In this document: positions 1-11,934 of the stretch, piece by piece
How positions within the stretch are numbered: position 1 is the stretch's first letter
How the letters are laid out: every line of letters starts with the position of its first letter
Assembly (NCBI RefSeq): GCF_000283155.1
Contig: NW_004454166.1
Coordinates: forward strand, 17,657,805-17,721,804
DNA: 64,000 bases
From: Ceratotherium simum simum
Lineage: Eukaryota; Chordata; Mammalia; Perissodactyla; Rhinocerotidae
Reading direction: 5' to 3'
The notes under the pieces: model-generated
Databases searched by the model: none
What the model was told of the DNA's origin: nothing
Seen by the model: the letters and a program-made list of their open reading frames with translations, nothing else
Position numbers and translations under genes: made by a program

Positions 1-905
1 CCCACCAGCAGTGTATGAGAGTTCCCTTCTCTCCACAACCTCTCCAACACATGTTGTTTCCTGTCTTGTTAATTATAGCCATTGTGACGGGCGTGAGGTG
101 ATATCTCATTGTGGTTTCTCATTGTGGTTTTATTTGCATTATCCTAATGACTAATGACCTTAAGCAATTTTTCATGCATTTACTGGCCACTTATATATCA
201 CCCTTAGTGACATCTACGTTCAGATCTCAGCCTATTTTTATACTAGTTTGTCTGACTTTTTAAATTAAATTGTAGGAGTTCTTTATATATTCTGAAGTCA
301 GATTTATTACTTTTTCTTTTATGGTTAGTGTTTCCTGTGTCTTGTCTAAAAGATCTTTGCCTGCTCCAAGGTTGGGAAGATATGCTCCTCTACTTTTAGT
401 TTTTATATTTAGATCTATGACTCATTTCAAATAATTTTTTAATGCATGATATGAGCTATTATTTTTGATGTACATATCTAGTTGTTCCTGCACCATTTAT
501 AGAAAAGACTTTTCTTTTCCCTTTGAATTATTTGGCCCTTTATTAAAACATCAATAGAAGGTATAAATGTGGGAGTATTTTTTGGACTATTCTATTCCAC
601 TGGTCTATCTATCTTTGTATTATTGTCTTTATTATAGTTTTATCATTAGTCTTGAAATCAAGTAGGATAAATCCTCCAACTATGTTCTTTTACAAGATTG
701 AGTTGGATATTCTAGGTCCTTTGATATTCCTTATGTAGTAGAATCAATCTATCAATTTCTATAAAAAAGCCTGTGGCCTTTTGATTTGGGATTATATTGG
801 ATTTATCAGTCAATAATAGGGATAAAAGACATCTAAACAATATTGAGTTTTATGATCCAAGAAGTGGTAAATTTATTCACTTTTTATGGTCTTCAAGTTT
901 TCTAA
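1..905 (-). mobile_element. L1M LINE fragment
   Basis: The plus strand shows the antisense of the L1 ORF2-end/3' region: a CCCACCAGCAGTGTATGAGA block, TCTCCACAACCTCTCCAACA, and a TGATATCTCATTGTGGTTT block. AT-rich older-type L1 sequence follows. It is truncated by the window edge and has many indels, so no reading frame survives. Confidence 0.75.
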
Positions 906-1159
906 ACATTGTTTAGTAGTTTTCACTGAAGAGCAGGAGTTGGCAAAATTTCTTTTGGTGAAGGACCAGATAGTAAATATTTTAGATTCAGCACCAAGAT
1001 GAAAAATCAGATATTATTTATGTTCTCGTATAACAAGAAAGAATATAAACTTCCACAGTTTTTTATTGACAAAATTCAAAATATTGAGTACTTTTTTGTA
1101 ATATAGGTCTACTAATGAGAAGAATGGAATTCTTGTTTCGAGGATAATGTTTTGCTTAA

Positions 1160-2660
1160 TTAGAGTTCCAAGTTTGTATTCTCTATCACCAAATTCAATT
1201 GCAAATGTTCATCTGTGAATGCTGATCTGTAATGAGATTTTATGTGTTTTATCTTTGAAAAAGAAGTGTTTTCACACAGGTGGTACTGGGAATACAGATG
1301 CAAAACCACGAGCATATGAGTGCAATTGAGCGTATTCATCATTCGCCACCTGGAAGACATTTAAGAAATCGATTAGATTCTTCTCTTGATATTTTCTTTT
1401 TAGCATGTCATTACAGTGCAGGTGAACCACTTTCAATTGAAACTTCAGTGAAAGCTCCTCCATTGCACAGTTGAGTGAATTTTGAAAGACAGACATTTTG
1501 TTTGCACTTACATCAAGGTTTGGAAAACACTGCTGGAATTGCAGTTGGGGCTCAGAAAATATGTATGCTGCAAATTTGTGTGAGAATAGAGACCTGCTTC
1601 TTGTTTTGACTTTTGACAGCTTGGGGAGTGCATAAAGCAGGTTGATATTATTTGTGATTCAAACAAGGTTTGTTGCAGTCAAGTGACTTAATTGCAGTAC
1701 AAGTTTCACAAATACATGCTGTGTTGCCTTGTAATTTTAAGTTGAGTTCATTAAGAAACATGATTGAGTCTGTAGCAAAATCTAATTTCCAAAGCCATTC
1801 AGTGTTGGATAATTGTGGTTGAGGGAAGTTCTTGTCATTCAGAAAAATTTCAATGTCATCCCTGAACTTAAAAAAAATTGCAATATCTGTTTACTACTGC
1901 TAAGCCATCAAACTGGTATATAGTAGGACAAGTCAAGATATTCACGTTTATTTTTGACAAAAGTTCATGGAACTGACATGGACCTTCATTCACTCCCATT
2001 TACTCACCAGTAATGCTACTGGTTTAATAACACATGAGAGACTTAAATATTTTCAGCCAAGTACCTACTGATAAATAACATCATGAATAAACCGTTGGCC
2101 TCAAACACCTCACATTTTCACAAGCTTTGTAAATTTGTACAACTAGGAGTTTTTGTGCTCCACCCACATTTTTACCACCATCGGTTGTAACATATCTTAG
2201 CAGATTCTATTTCCACTTGTACTGAACTCTTGTTTTCTCAATCTCTTTGAAAATATTCTTACCTGTGGTTGTCCCACAAAGACTATTCATAGAGGCCAAT
2301 TCTTTAGTCACTTCAAATTTGGGAGTGACTTCTTAAATAAATAACAAGTGAGTAGAATTGGTAACATCTGTCAACTCGTCAATAGCCATGGAAAATAACT
2401 TAAGTCATTTGCCTTGTTTTTTAATTGACTGTTGACGTTGCTCCCGATGTCCTCAACTCTTCACGCAACTGTTCTTGCTGAAGGTTAATGGTCTTAAACA
2501 AGTTTATTTGCTCTTCTCTGGACACATTTATTTAGCTGTTGCCAACATGATTTAATCAACTCATCATTGGCAAATGGTTTTCTTTGCTTGGCTGACAAAT
2601 GAGCCACTTGGAAACTGACTTTGATTGCAGCTTCATTTCTGTTTAGTATTTTTGTGAAGA
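1160..2660 (-). pseudogene. hAT transposase relic
   Basis: Reading the minus strand from high to low coordinates, one meets an AIDELTDV segment (about 2363-2388) at the first catalytic Asp of hAT transposases. Next come TKELASMNSLCGTTTG, then VTTDGGKNVGG (about 2165-2195) holding the second catalytic Asp. Near 1160-1500 lies the hAT dimerisation region with LKRKYQEKNL, DEYAQL, SYARG and IKSHYRSAFTDEHLQ. In-frame stops occur at 2333-2335 and 2207-2209, and a frameshift separates the 1272-1496 and 1160-1330 segments. It is similar in kind to the transposase domesticated in GTF2IRD2-like genes, but this copy is dead. Confidence 0.75.
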
Positions 2661-2702
2661 AACTATGCTGTGAGGAGGAGATTTGTTATTTTAAATTTTC
2701 TA

Positions 2703-2950
2703 TTTTTTTTTCTTTTTGAGGAAGATCAGCCCTGAGCTAACACCCAATGCCAATCCTCCTGTTTTTTGCTGAGGAAGATTGGCCCTGAGCTAACATCCAT
2801 GCCCATCTTCCTCTACTTTATATGGGACTCCGCCACAGCATGGCTTGACAAGCCGTGCGTCAGTGCGTGCCTGGGATCCGAACCTGTGAACCCTTGGCCC
2901 CTGAAGCGGAGTGCATGCACTTAACTGCTGCGCCACCAGGTTGGCCCCCC
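2703..2950 (-). mobile_element. ERE SINE (nested in hAT element)
   Basis: T-rich tail at the left, two GAGGAAGAT/GAGCTAACA tail blocks, a CACAGCATGGCTTGACAAGC core, and a tRNA-derived head ending GCCACCAGGTTGGCCC. The perissodactyl ERE architecture is complete, with moderate divergence. Confidence 0.9.
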
Positions 2951-3192
2951 ATAAATTTTCTAGTTTTTCTGAACATTGTTACTCATGAGTTGGGAATATT
3001 GTGACACAGGTTTACTCTGGTAATGTTGACATATATTGTATTCTTTTCGCACAGCTAAAGTGCCATTGCATAATAAACACACCATGTAACCATCTATTTG
3101 ACAACAAAATAATCCATATTCCACTGTGCCTTAAAGCAAGACATTGGAAGTCCACTTTTCTTTTTTTTTTTTAACGTTCTGAATTTGTACTG

Positions 3193-3227
3193 GTAATAAT
3201 AATAATAATGTAATAATAATAATAAAA
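3193..3227. repeat. (TAA)n microsatellite
   Basis: About eleven AAT/TAA units with one interruption, lying within the hAT fossil. Confidence 0.9.
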
Positions 3228-3532
3228 GTTGCCTTGTGGAGATAATTGTGAGACTCAAATGCTGTTAAGTTATAACTGCCTCACTGTCATTTGTAGTGGA
3301 CCACACAGCAGTGAGAAGTGATGGGAGTAGCAAACATGGTTTCTGTTGCACCTAGTCAACTCTGCCATTGTTGAGCCAAAGCAGCCATAGGTGCTACAAA
3401 TGAGCATAGCTGTGTTCTACGAAAATTTTTTATGGACACTGAAATTCTAATTTCATAATTTTCCATATGCTGTGAAATATTACTCTTCTGTTGATTTATT
3501 TTCAACCGCTCAACATTAAAAAACATAAAAGT

Positions 3533-3752
3533 GGGGCTGGCCCAGTGATGTAGTGGTTAAGTTCAGTGTTCTCCACTTTGGCAGCCTGGGGTTCGTGGGT
3601 TCAGATCCCGGGCGTGGACCTACGCCACTCATCAAAGCCATGCTGTGGTGGTGACCCAAATACAAAGTGGAGAAAGATTGGTACAGATGTTGGCTCAGGG
3701 CCAATCTCCCCACCTCCCCTCACCTGCCACCAATGCAAAAAAATACATATAT
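3533..3752 (+). mobile_element. ERE SINE (nested in hAT element)
   Basis: Starts GGGGCTGGCCCAGTG, then TGGTTAAGTTC, GGTTCAGATCCCGGGC and GCCATGCTGTGGTGGTGACC, ending in an A-rich tail. It lies close to the right terminus of the hAT element and splits its subterminal sequence. Confidence 0.9.
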
Positions 3753-3835
3753 ACAAACCATTCTTAACTTGTGGGCTCTACAAAAATTGGCAGCAAGCCA
3801 GATTGGCCTGCTGGTTGTAGCTTGCCAACCTCCAC

Positions 3836-4939
3836 TTTAAATAGTCAATTGTTTTTCAAAAGATTAACAAATAAGGTAAAATTTCTTTTATATTTACCGT
3901 TTCTGGTGTTTTCATTCCTCTTGTGTAGATCTTTGTTTCCTATGGTATCATTTCCCTCAAACCTGAAGAAATAACTTTAACATTTCTTTCAGTACTGATC
4001 TACTGATGAATTCTTTTAGTTTTTGTATATTTTAAGTGTTTTTTTTGACTTTATTAATCCCTTTTAGTATTTTTATGTTCCCCAAAACAAAAGAGCAAAA
4101 GCAGTACACCAAATAAAGACAATATTAATAATGTTTTAGGGAAATTAGAAGTAGTTTTTCCTTCTATTGTGTAATTACTTGTTTATATTCTGTCTTGCCC
4201 GTCAAAATACCCAGTACTGTTAATTTCCAATTAACATTCACATTGCTGATTAGAAACATTTCTGATCTCCCTTCGTTAGTTCCAACACGATGCTTGTAAG
4301 TTTTTTTCTGTGATAATGCATATGTCAAGAGGCACCCATGTGTGTGTATGTGTGTGTGTGTGTGGTGTATGCATGCATATTTTGGTCCTCTATCCAAACA
4401 TTTGCAAATGTCAAGAAAATCTGGAGTTCCTCTTTTCTGGATCTCCTTCTATGTTACATCCTCTCAGTTCTTTCCATCTTCACCAAAGCTGTGCCAAAGC
4501 TAAGGTTTACTTTCATTCCAAAACATCATATTCCTCGGCTCTCAATTTAACTCTTTATTACAACTATCACGCAACTGGAGTTGTTCAGTTGGATGAAAAT
4601 TCAAATTCTTCAAGTTACCAAAACCAAATTCATGTGTGCTTAAAATTCAGCATGCAGGGAACTCTTTATTAAGGAGGAAAAAGTGTAGATATATCTTGGC
4701 TTTAAAGACTTTTTTTGTGGTGGAGTTTAAGCTGCAATATGTTTATATGTTTCATAGCTTTAGTATGTCTCGGGAATAGAACTAACATCTTTTGTAAAAT
4801 GTTTATATTTTTATACTTCAATTTCAACTTAATATTTAAAGTCTTTGATTCACAATAATTACAAACAATAAAGCTACTGAATGCAAATATTTGAAGATGT
4901 GTGATATCTACATTTGTTCCTTTTAGTAAGCTATTTTCC
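3836..4939. other. AT-rich intergenic DNA with a TG microsatellite
   Basis: Nothing coding recognised. It holds a TG-rich run at 4339-4370 (interrupted TG units) and otherwise unassigned AT-rich sequence. Confidence 0.5.
4339..4370. repeat. (TG)n microsatellite
   Basis: Interrupted TG run with TATG and TGGTG breaks. Confidence 0.85.
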
Positions 4940-5165
4940 AGTTGGGTATTCCTTCATTCAATGCATTTTCATTATGTACTCACTGTATTCAGGGCTCCGT
5001 GCTGGGTGCTGGGATTCAGCAATGACAAGGCAGATGTGGCTCTTGCCTTATAAACACATAAAAATAAACTATGCAGGGCACTATGAAGGAAACAAGAGAG
5101 ATGCAGGACTCTTGAGTGAGCAGAGAAAGCTTCGCTAAGGAGGTAATCAATGAACTGGATGGCTT
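4940..5165 (-). repeat. L2 LINE relic
   Basis: The antisense L2 pattern is visible: GCTGGGTGCTGGGATTCAGC, then GCAGGGCACTATGAAGGAA and AGGAGGTAATCAATGAACTG. Strongly decayed. Confidence 0.5.
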
Positions 5166-5799
5166 TGAATAACTACTGATAAAAACATGGCTGAGAGGGA
5201 TGGTCTCAACGGGCCGTCTGAGGCAAGAGCAGACTCATTTTAGGTTGCTTGTGGCAATATGGATCTAGTTTCCTTTCATTTGGTTTTGGAAGAGGTCCTG
5301 TATGCAGCTGCTGATCTGGAGCTATTGCCTGTTGCTGTATGAGCTACTTCACTGTCAGAGCATTTGTCCCGAGATCTGCTGCTGGGGATTGTGGTCATTA
5401 ACGCCTACGAGAACTTCTGAAGAGTCTGCTGGTACCTGAATACCAAAACTGTCTGTAAGGAATCCAGACCGATTTGTCCCAGGAATCCAGCTTCTGAGTT
5501 TCAGGATTTGAAAATTCTTCAACTAGTGGGTTTTTAGCTATAGAATTAGGAAGGGGCCCCAATCCATCTGGGGGATTAGTACTGGACCCCGGATGCTCAA
5601 CTATTTCAGTTAAGGAGACTTGATGACTTCTAGGAGAGCAATTAAAATCTTTGCGATCAAAATCCATTCCCCTCGATACATTTTTTTCATTTATTTTAGA
5701 ATCATCATCATTTCTGCCTGTTTAAGATCTCGTCTCCACCGCCATTGTTCTCTCCATCGCTCTTACTGCCCATACATAGCATGTACACTATCCAAAATC

Positions 5800-5955
5800 A
5801 TGTTTTTAAAAAATTCTCCATCTCATTCCACTAGAATGTAAGCTTCTCGAGAGCAGAGACCTTGCCTGTATTGTTGGTGGTTATAGACTAATGCATATAG
5901 AACACTGCTTGGCGTAAGGTAAGTACTCAGCAATTATTGGGTGAATGAATGACCT
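5800..5955 (+). repeat. L2 LINE 3' end
   Basis: Carries the L2 terminal pattern: CCACTAGAATGTAAGCTTCT, a GAGCAGAGACCTTGCCT block, a GTACTCAGCAATTATT-like stretch and a GAATGAATGA end. Confidence 0.55.
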
Positions 5956-6499
5956 GAATACATTGGCCTCTTCAAATGACATTAAGCCCATAGGTCCTTT
6001 TTGTTGCTATGTTGTCAATCACAGGAGACTTCCCCTCCTGAAATTCTCGGGGGTATTTTAAAAAGGGAATCCTAATTACTCAGTTCACACAACACTTTCT
6101 GATCATGGAGACGGTATCTCATTTACTTCATCGTTGCCATGAAAACCTTGCCCAGATTTCCTCTGTACCACAATAAGCCGGAACATTGAATGATGAGAAG
6201 TTTCCCGTGCTGTCTCTCTCCACTCACCATCCCCAAGAAATATGTTTTTTTGTCTATCTTTCGTTTTCCCCAGAAAAAGTTTCCAAAACTTTTTGGTAGG
6301 CAAAAGCTATTTCTGGATGAACCCCTAGAAGAAGTTGCCCTTCTGGTGATGAGTCAGTCAAGTCATCATCTTCTCTCTCATTCTCCGAGGTTTTAATGTC
6401 AGGGCTTGAGAGTCCTGATTTATTCTACCTACAGACAAACCTTGACTACTGCCTTTCCTTCCTGCTTCCTATGCTGCAATCTAATCTCTATTTTGCCTT
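5956..6499. other. Intergenic stretch, nothing recognised
   Basis: Frames here are short and mutually inconsistent. No repeat family identified with confidence. Confidence 0.4.
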
Positions 6500-8050
6500 C
6501 GTTTTTGAAGGAGAGTTTCACTCAAAATAGAATTGTGTATTGATATATTTTTTCCTTCAGCACTTTAAAGATGTTATTCTATTGTCTTGTTTCTATTGAG
6601 AAGTTAGATGTCATTCTTATCATTGTTTCCCTGAATGGAACGTGTCTTTTTTCTCTGACTGGTTTTAAGATTTTTCTCTTCTTCATTCATTTGAATATGA
6701 AGTGACTTTGTTTGGTTTTCTTTCTTTCTTTTTGAAAAATATGTCCTGCTTTGGCTCATTGAATGTGTGGGATCCATGGATTGTTGCTTTTCATCACATT
6801 TGGAAAATTTTGGCTATTATTTCTATATGTATTTTTTATGTTTCAATTTCTTTTTTTTCTCTTTCTGGGACTCTAATTAAATATATGCTATACTTGACTT
6901 TATCCCTCAGGTCACTCAAGCTCTGTTAACATTTTTTCAGTAGTTTTTCTCTTTATGCCTTAGTTTGGATTATTTCTATTGACCTGTCTTCTAGTTCATC
7001 AATAGTTTTTTTTCCTGCCATGTACCTTGTGCTATTAAGCCCAGTCAAAGAATTTAAAAATTTCTGGTACAGTGTTTTTCATTGCTAGAATTTTCCTTTG
7101 ATTGTTTTTATAGTTTCCAGCTATTTACTGAGAGTCCCTAGTCATTCACTTGTTATGTCTATCTTTTCATTTAAAACTGTGAACATATTTATAATAGCTA
7201 TTTTAAAGTCCTTGTCTCCTAATTCTAACAGCTCTGCCATCTCTGGGTATGTTTCCATTGATTTCTTTTTCATCCTGGTTATGTGTCACATTTTTCCTGA
7301 GTTTTTTCCATGTCTAGTAATTTTTTATTGTATACTGGATATTGTGGATGCTATGCTGTAGAGAGCCTGGATTTTTGTTGTCTTCCTTTAAAAGATGCTG
7401 AGGTTTTTTTTTTTTTCCCCCTGGCCAGCTCAATCCTGTAAGACTGGTTCTAATGGCTTGTTAGGGTGGGATTCATATAATGTAGTGTAGCCTTCTCCTA
7501 GACATGTGCTTTCTAGGGTCTCAACTGAATGCCTGGTCCTACAGTCATCTGTCCTGACTCTGGATAGTCATAATTCCATCTTATCCCAGTAGTGGATGAT
7601 CTCTGTAATCTTCAATCAACTCTTAGACCCCCTGTAGCTGTTTTCTATGATGATTTGCATTTGCATAGTTTAATAGTCAACCAAAGGGACCTGCATGATG
7701 ATTTCTGCAGCTTCTCTGCACAGCATCCTTCTTTCCTGTATCCTTCCCTACAAATTCTAGCTGTCTCAGCAGTCTCCAAACCTGGTATCTGTTTCCTCCA
7801 CCTTGTAAGACGGCTTTTTCTTTGGGTTCCACTTTCCTGGGCCACTGTTTAGAAATTGTACAAGTAGATAGCTCAGGAGAATGTAGAGCACATCTCACAT
7901 ATTTCACTTCTCTCAAAGATCACAGCCTTATGTTGTCTGTTGCCCAATACCCAAAAGCAGTTGCTTTATATATTTTGTCCAATTTTACAGCTCTTACAAC
8001 AGGGATATAAGTCCTTTAGCTATTACTCTCCCATGGCTAGAACTGCAAGT
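6500..8050 (-). mobile_element. L1M LINE fragment (5'/ORF1-side)
   Basis: The plus strand shows the antisense of an old L1 5' half: CTTCAGCACTTTAAAGATG, then ATTGAATGTGTGGGATCCAT, CATCACATTTGGAAAATTTT, TTCTGGGACTCTAATTAAAT, CAGGTCACTCAAGCTCTGTT and a CTGACCTGTCTTCTAGTTC-like stretch. A cognate fragment lies at 59520-59720. The right boundary is uncertain. Confidence 0.62.
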
Positions 8051-8725
8051 CCCAATGTCTTTTTTATCTTTGTTTTCTCAGGGTTTAGAGAGTGCTTAGA
8101 ACTAGGTGCTTGATACTAGTTGAATGAATGCACAATAATTTTGTTATGTGACCTGGCTAAGGACACACGGTAGAACAACACATAGATCTCAGGTCTCTGG
8201 CCTCTTGGCCTGGACTTTCTTATGCTGTGTTACGTGGGGCTTCATTTCCTTCTCTCTGTGGTTCTGAATTGGGGCCCAGAGTTCACTTAGCATACCTTTG
8301 AGGAAAGAAGGTCTAAGTTCCCATGAATGATTTCTTCTCTCCTCCTTTATGAAATTGACACCCACAGTTGTGATGAAACCACATTTAACCTTTTGGGATT
8401 CACTTTGGGAAACTATGGGGGAATGTCCAGTGTTTTTCAGTACTCTCTTCTTAGCTTCCTTCTTCATTTAACAAGGCCACGGAACAAGGCTTAGAGCATC
8501 TGTCTGATGCAATCAGGGGCCACTTTTCTGTCTTCTTGAATAATCCTAATGATTAGCCTGGTCTTTCTGGGGCAACTCTTTATTGACTTAAATTCTTTCA
8601 AGTTGATACTATTTAAGCCGTTTACTGAGACTGGCTACAGGGGGAAGTGGGGTTACAAGATTGTGTCAGGTCAGAAATGTGAACCATGGAAAGAAGAAGG
8701 CCTCTGAAAGCTGAGTTCTCTTGCT
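8051..8725. other. Intergenic stretch, nothing recognised
   Basis: No gene or clear repeat family seen. A 92-codon minus-strand frame at 8189-8467 has no recognisable domain. Confidence 0.4.
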
Positions 8726-8890
8726 TATCATATGTGCAGCACTGGTCAATTTTCTTAAGTTCTCTAAGCCTCTGTTTCTTCACGTACAAGGTGGGAATAA
8801 TACCTATCTTCTAGGTAAGGTTAAATGAGTCAACAAGGGCAAAGTACCTAGTGTCATGACTGCCTCAGGGGAAGTTCTTAGTAATGGTAA
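8726..8890 (+). repeat. MIR SINE
   Basis: MIR core and tail: CTAAGCCTCTGTTTCTTCA, a GGTGGGAATAATACCTA block, TTAAATGAGTCAACAAGG and a GTACCTAGTGTCATGAC end. Confidence 0.6.
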
Positions 8891-9024
8891 CTCTCCTTTC
8901 CCTTTCTTTTTCTTTCCTCCTTCCTTCCTTCCTTTCTTCCTTCTATCTTTCCTTCCTTCCTTTCTTCCTCCTTCCTTCCTTCTTTCCTTCCTTCCTTCCT
9001 TCCTTCCCTCCCTCCTTCCTTCCT
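8891..9024. repeat. Polypyrimidine (CTTT/CCTT)n tract
   Basis: About 130 nt of almost pure C/T in the CCTT register with few interruptions; a strong mirror-repeat candidate. Confidence 0.95.
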
Positions 9025-9084
9025 AGGTAAGGACAGGGGAGAAAGAAGCGGCATATTTTGTTAGAGTGGTTAAAAACACCTTTA

Positions 9085-9131
9085 AAAACCCCACTTTATT
9101 GAGGTATGATCGACTCACAAAAAGTTGTAGA
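9085..9131 (-). repeat. Short L1M 3' end
   Basis: The ACTTTATTGAGGTATGAT block followed by an AAAAAGTTGTA run is the antisense of the old L1 3' terminus. Cognate to the longer copy at 57088-57400. Confidence 0.5.
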
Positions 9132-9149
9132 CCAGCATGGTTTTTGCAA

Positions 9150-9330
9150 TCTGCCAGATCACAGCTCAAATCTTGGCTCCCCACCTCATTCCCTTTGGGA
9201 CTTCGGAAGAGTCACCTCTTAAAGCCTCAGTTTATTCAGCTGTAGAATGGAGGTAACAATTCTCGATTGATAAGATTATTGTGAGACTTGAATAAAAATC
9301 GAGGAATTGAAAATTCCTGGATTCCACCAG
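9150..9330 (+). repeat. MIR SINE
   Basis: CAGCTCAAATCTTGGCTCC, then TTAAAGCCTCAGTTTATTCA, GTAGAATGGAGGTAACAAT and ATTATTGTGAGACTTGAAT follow the MIR order. Confidence 0.6.
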
Positions 9331-9669
9331 AGCCTGTACCATGGTGGGTGCTCAGGGGTTCTCTCTCCAGGGAGTTCTGGATCAATCCCAGAACAAGCCT
9401 TTCTTATTGTTAGGGAGAGGTGGTCTGCAGGGGGAAATGTGGGTGGTATCTGAACTTATATTTCAGCAAAAATATAAATGATAAAAACCTATTTTGCCGA
9501 TTTAGGTCGGAACCTTCTCCTTCCACTTTCCCCAACCTGTTTTCAGCCCCCACTTAAAGCTTGTTTGGGTTCTGGGCAGGATTCTCAGGGATAGATAGGA
9601 TTGGATACATCCTATAATAATTTCCAATTGGAAATTGGAAGATAAATGCTAACAGGATGGGACTCTGCA

Positions 9670-9930
9670 TTTGGAAATCTGTTTAATAGTTTGCTCCACA
9701 AATATTTATTAGGCCCCACTTGATGCTTAGTTCCCGAGTGAATAAGACACCATCTAACGGGGGAAAGACTGACAAGCAGACAATGAGCCTGCGATGGGGG
9801 GGGGGGTGGTGGTGGTGTCTGTGGGAGCCCCTTCAGGGAAGGCTCCACAGAGGAAGTGACATCTGAGTTGAGTCTTGACGAATGAATAGGAGTTCACCAC
9901 AAGGTAGGGAGAGTGCAGGCACACTCCCCA
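9670..9930 (-). repeat. L2 LINE relic with a G10 run
   Basis: ACAAATATTTATTAGGCCCC, then GCTTAGTTCCCGAGTGAATA, GAAGTGACATCTGAGTTGAG and AGTCTTGACGAATGAATAGG follow antisense L2. A G10 run followed by TGGTGGTGGTG occurs at about 9797-9817. Confidence 0.5.
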
Positions 9931-10409
9931 GAGTGAAAAATAGGCCAAGAAATGTGAAAAAGCAGTGCTTTAACCAGTGATGCTGGAGTCAGTGAGTGCC
10001 AATTTGCAAGAGCTGAACGTTAACTTTTCAGGAATTTTGTGAGCCAGTCATTAAACACAGTCATGATTAAAAATTAAATTATGTAAACTTACATTTAAAT
10101 AAGTTATATGAAAACAAAGGTAAGAAATACTCAAAACTTACCACTTCCTAATTATCACTACATGATACTGTTATCTACCCTTTTGAGGTTATGTATTTCT
10201 ATTGTATCTGTGTGGGGGAAATATCATATAATGATGTGCTACTATGCATGTTCTCTCAACTCCCCATTTAGTGGAAACACATTGGCTGCTTGAAATTGGT
10301 CATGGTGAAAATATTTACACCATGGATACTGGAAGGTGGCACAAATCAAGGCTTCAATTTGGAGAGCTGGCTGTTAAACATTTACCAGCACACTACTGCC
10401 CATAATGTA

Positions 10410-10840
10410 GTGGGGAAGGGCGGCACCAGCTACAGCAGAGAGACCCACAGGGTCTGAACCTGGAAGGGCCTTGGGTGCCAAGTTCAGAAGCTTGGATTTC
10501 CCCCTGAAGTGGGTAGGAAGCTACTGGAGCATTTTAAAGCAGGAGAGCTCTATGATCTGATTTGTTACAGAAAGGCTGCCGTGTGGTAGACGGACTGGAG
10601 TGGGTTTCCCTTGGGGTGGGAGACCACTGAGGAGGCTGTTGACATAAAGAACAGATGGGGTCAACCTTAGTAGTGATTAAATGTCGGGGGTAATGGAGTG
10701 TGACTGGTCTAAGATGGCCCTGGGTTCTGCCTTGGGACACTTGGTGGAAGATGGGACACTTGATCTTTGAAGTGCTAGTGCCCATGAATAGGTGGGCTGG
10801 GAGAGTGTCCTGGAGACTTAAGGAGCTACCAGCATGTTGG
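10410..10840 (-). repeat. Probable L2 LINE relic
   Basis: GGAAGCTACTGGAGCATTTT, AGCAGGAGAGCTCTATGATC and GACCACTGAGGAGGCTGTTG resemble the antisense L2 3' region. Decayed and not fully contiguous. Confidence 0.45.
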
Positions 10841-11599
10841 AGACTTACTCTGTTCCTGCCTGCATCAAATCCAAAAGCACTTACAGGGATTTACTTTTGC
10901 TGTGTAGACTCCCAGAACTGGACATCTCTGACCTTTTTACCCACAGACTGCATCCTCTAGGGAGGCACCATGAGGCTGGGAACACAGTACTGGGGTTGAT
11001 CAGACATGGCTCCCTTTATTCCTATGAATCCTTGGGCATGATGGTTTCCTCTGTGAGCCTCAGTTTACTTCTCTGTGAAATGGGTAAGGTCATCCAGACT
11101 CTGTTCTCCTTCCCATGAAACTCTTGGGAAAAGCGATACATACCAGTAATTTTTCTTATGGTGTCAGATTGTGTTTCCTAGTGCAAGGGCGAAAACCAGG
11201 AGAGTTGCTTAGCACAGAGGGAAGCAAAGTCCAGTTGAGTGTCACTCTTGAAAACCAGCAGGGGTTCTGGATCCCCATGCAGTGGCTACAGGAGAAAGTT
11301 TTCCCATCTGAGAGCATGGAGTGGGGTGCTAAGGATTGGTGGGGTGGTTGTCACCAGCCATGCCAGAAGAGTCCAAGGTACAACTTATTTCCTTTTGGCT
11401 CTGGAATAGCTGGCAGCTGGCCAGTGCTCAGTCATCTGCTTCTTGGCCCCTGAAGGTCCTAGTAATGAGCAGCACCCACAGAGTGAGTCACACTTGCTAT
11501 CAATCAGTAATTGTGTTGTGGAGTCACAAGTCCAAATGTTAACTAAATCACGCATGCTGAATCACTCACATGGAATGTGGGTCCCCCTTGTTCTCTATC
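10841..11599. other. Intergenic stretch with MIR-like pieces
   Basis: A MIR-like core sits near 11030-11110 (GAGCCTCAGTTTACTTC, TGTGAAATGGGTAAGG). The rest is unassigned. A 112-codon frame at 11115-11453 has no recognisable domain. Confidence 0.4.
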
Positions 11600-11800
11600 T
11601 TCGCATACTGTTTGTTTCTTTCGGATTGCTTGTCACAGAGTGTTATTATTTATTAATGTCTTTATTGTGCTCCCTGCACAATTTCAAGTCAATAACACGG
11701 AAGCTTGGTGAGCCCAGTAGCCATGTCTGTTCACAGCACCCAGCGGGAACCTGGCACAGTGAAGGTGCTTATTAAATATCTGTCGAATGAATGACCAAGG
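11600..11800 (+). repeat. L2 LINE 3' end
   Basis: TTATTATTTATTAATGTCTT, then CACCCAGCGGGAACCTGGCA, GTGAAGGTGCTTATTAAATA and CTGTCGAATGAATGACC follow the L2 terminal pattern. Confidence 0.55.
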
Positions 11801-11934
11801 CGCCTGCCCATCATTTACGCTGCCTCATTTCATGTGATCTTATGATTTCCATAATTTTGTTTTGCTTCCTTAAATGTAGGAGAGAAAAAAGACAGACAGC
11901 AGGATTTCCGGGTCACTTTCAGGCAGAATGATAA

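Larger units (their letters stand above)
934..3835 (-). mobile_element. Autonomous hAT (Charlie-type) DNA transposon fossil
   Basis: The left end reads CAGGAGTTGGCAAAATTTC (from 934). The right end, read on the minus strand from about 3835, reads GGAGGTTGGCAAGCTAC; these are degenerate inverted termini. Next to each end are the subterminal blocks familiar from the family's short derivatives (GGACCAGATAGTAAATATTTTA at left in interrupted form; ACTCTGCCATTGTTGAGCC and GCAGCCATAG at right). The centre holds transposase relics on the minus strand. Two ERE SINEs (2703-2950 and 3533-3752) interrupt it, so the element is older than both. Confidence 0.8.
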
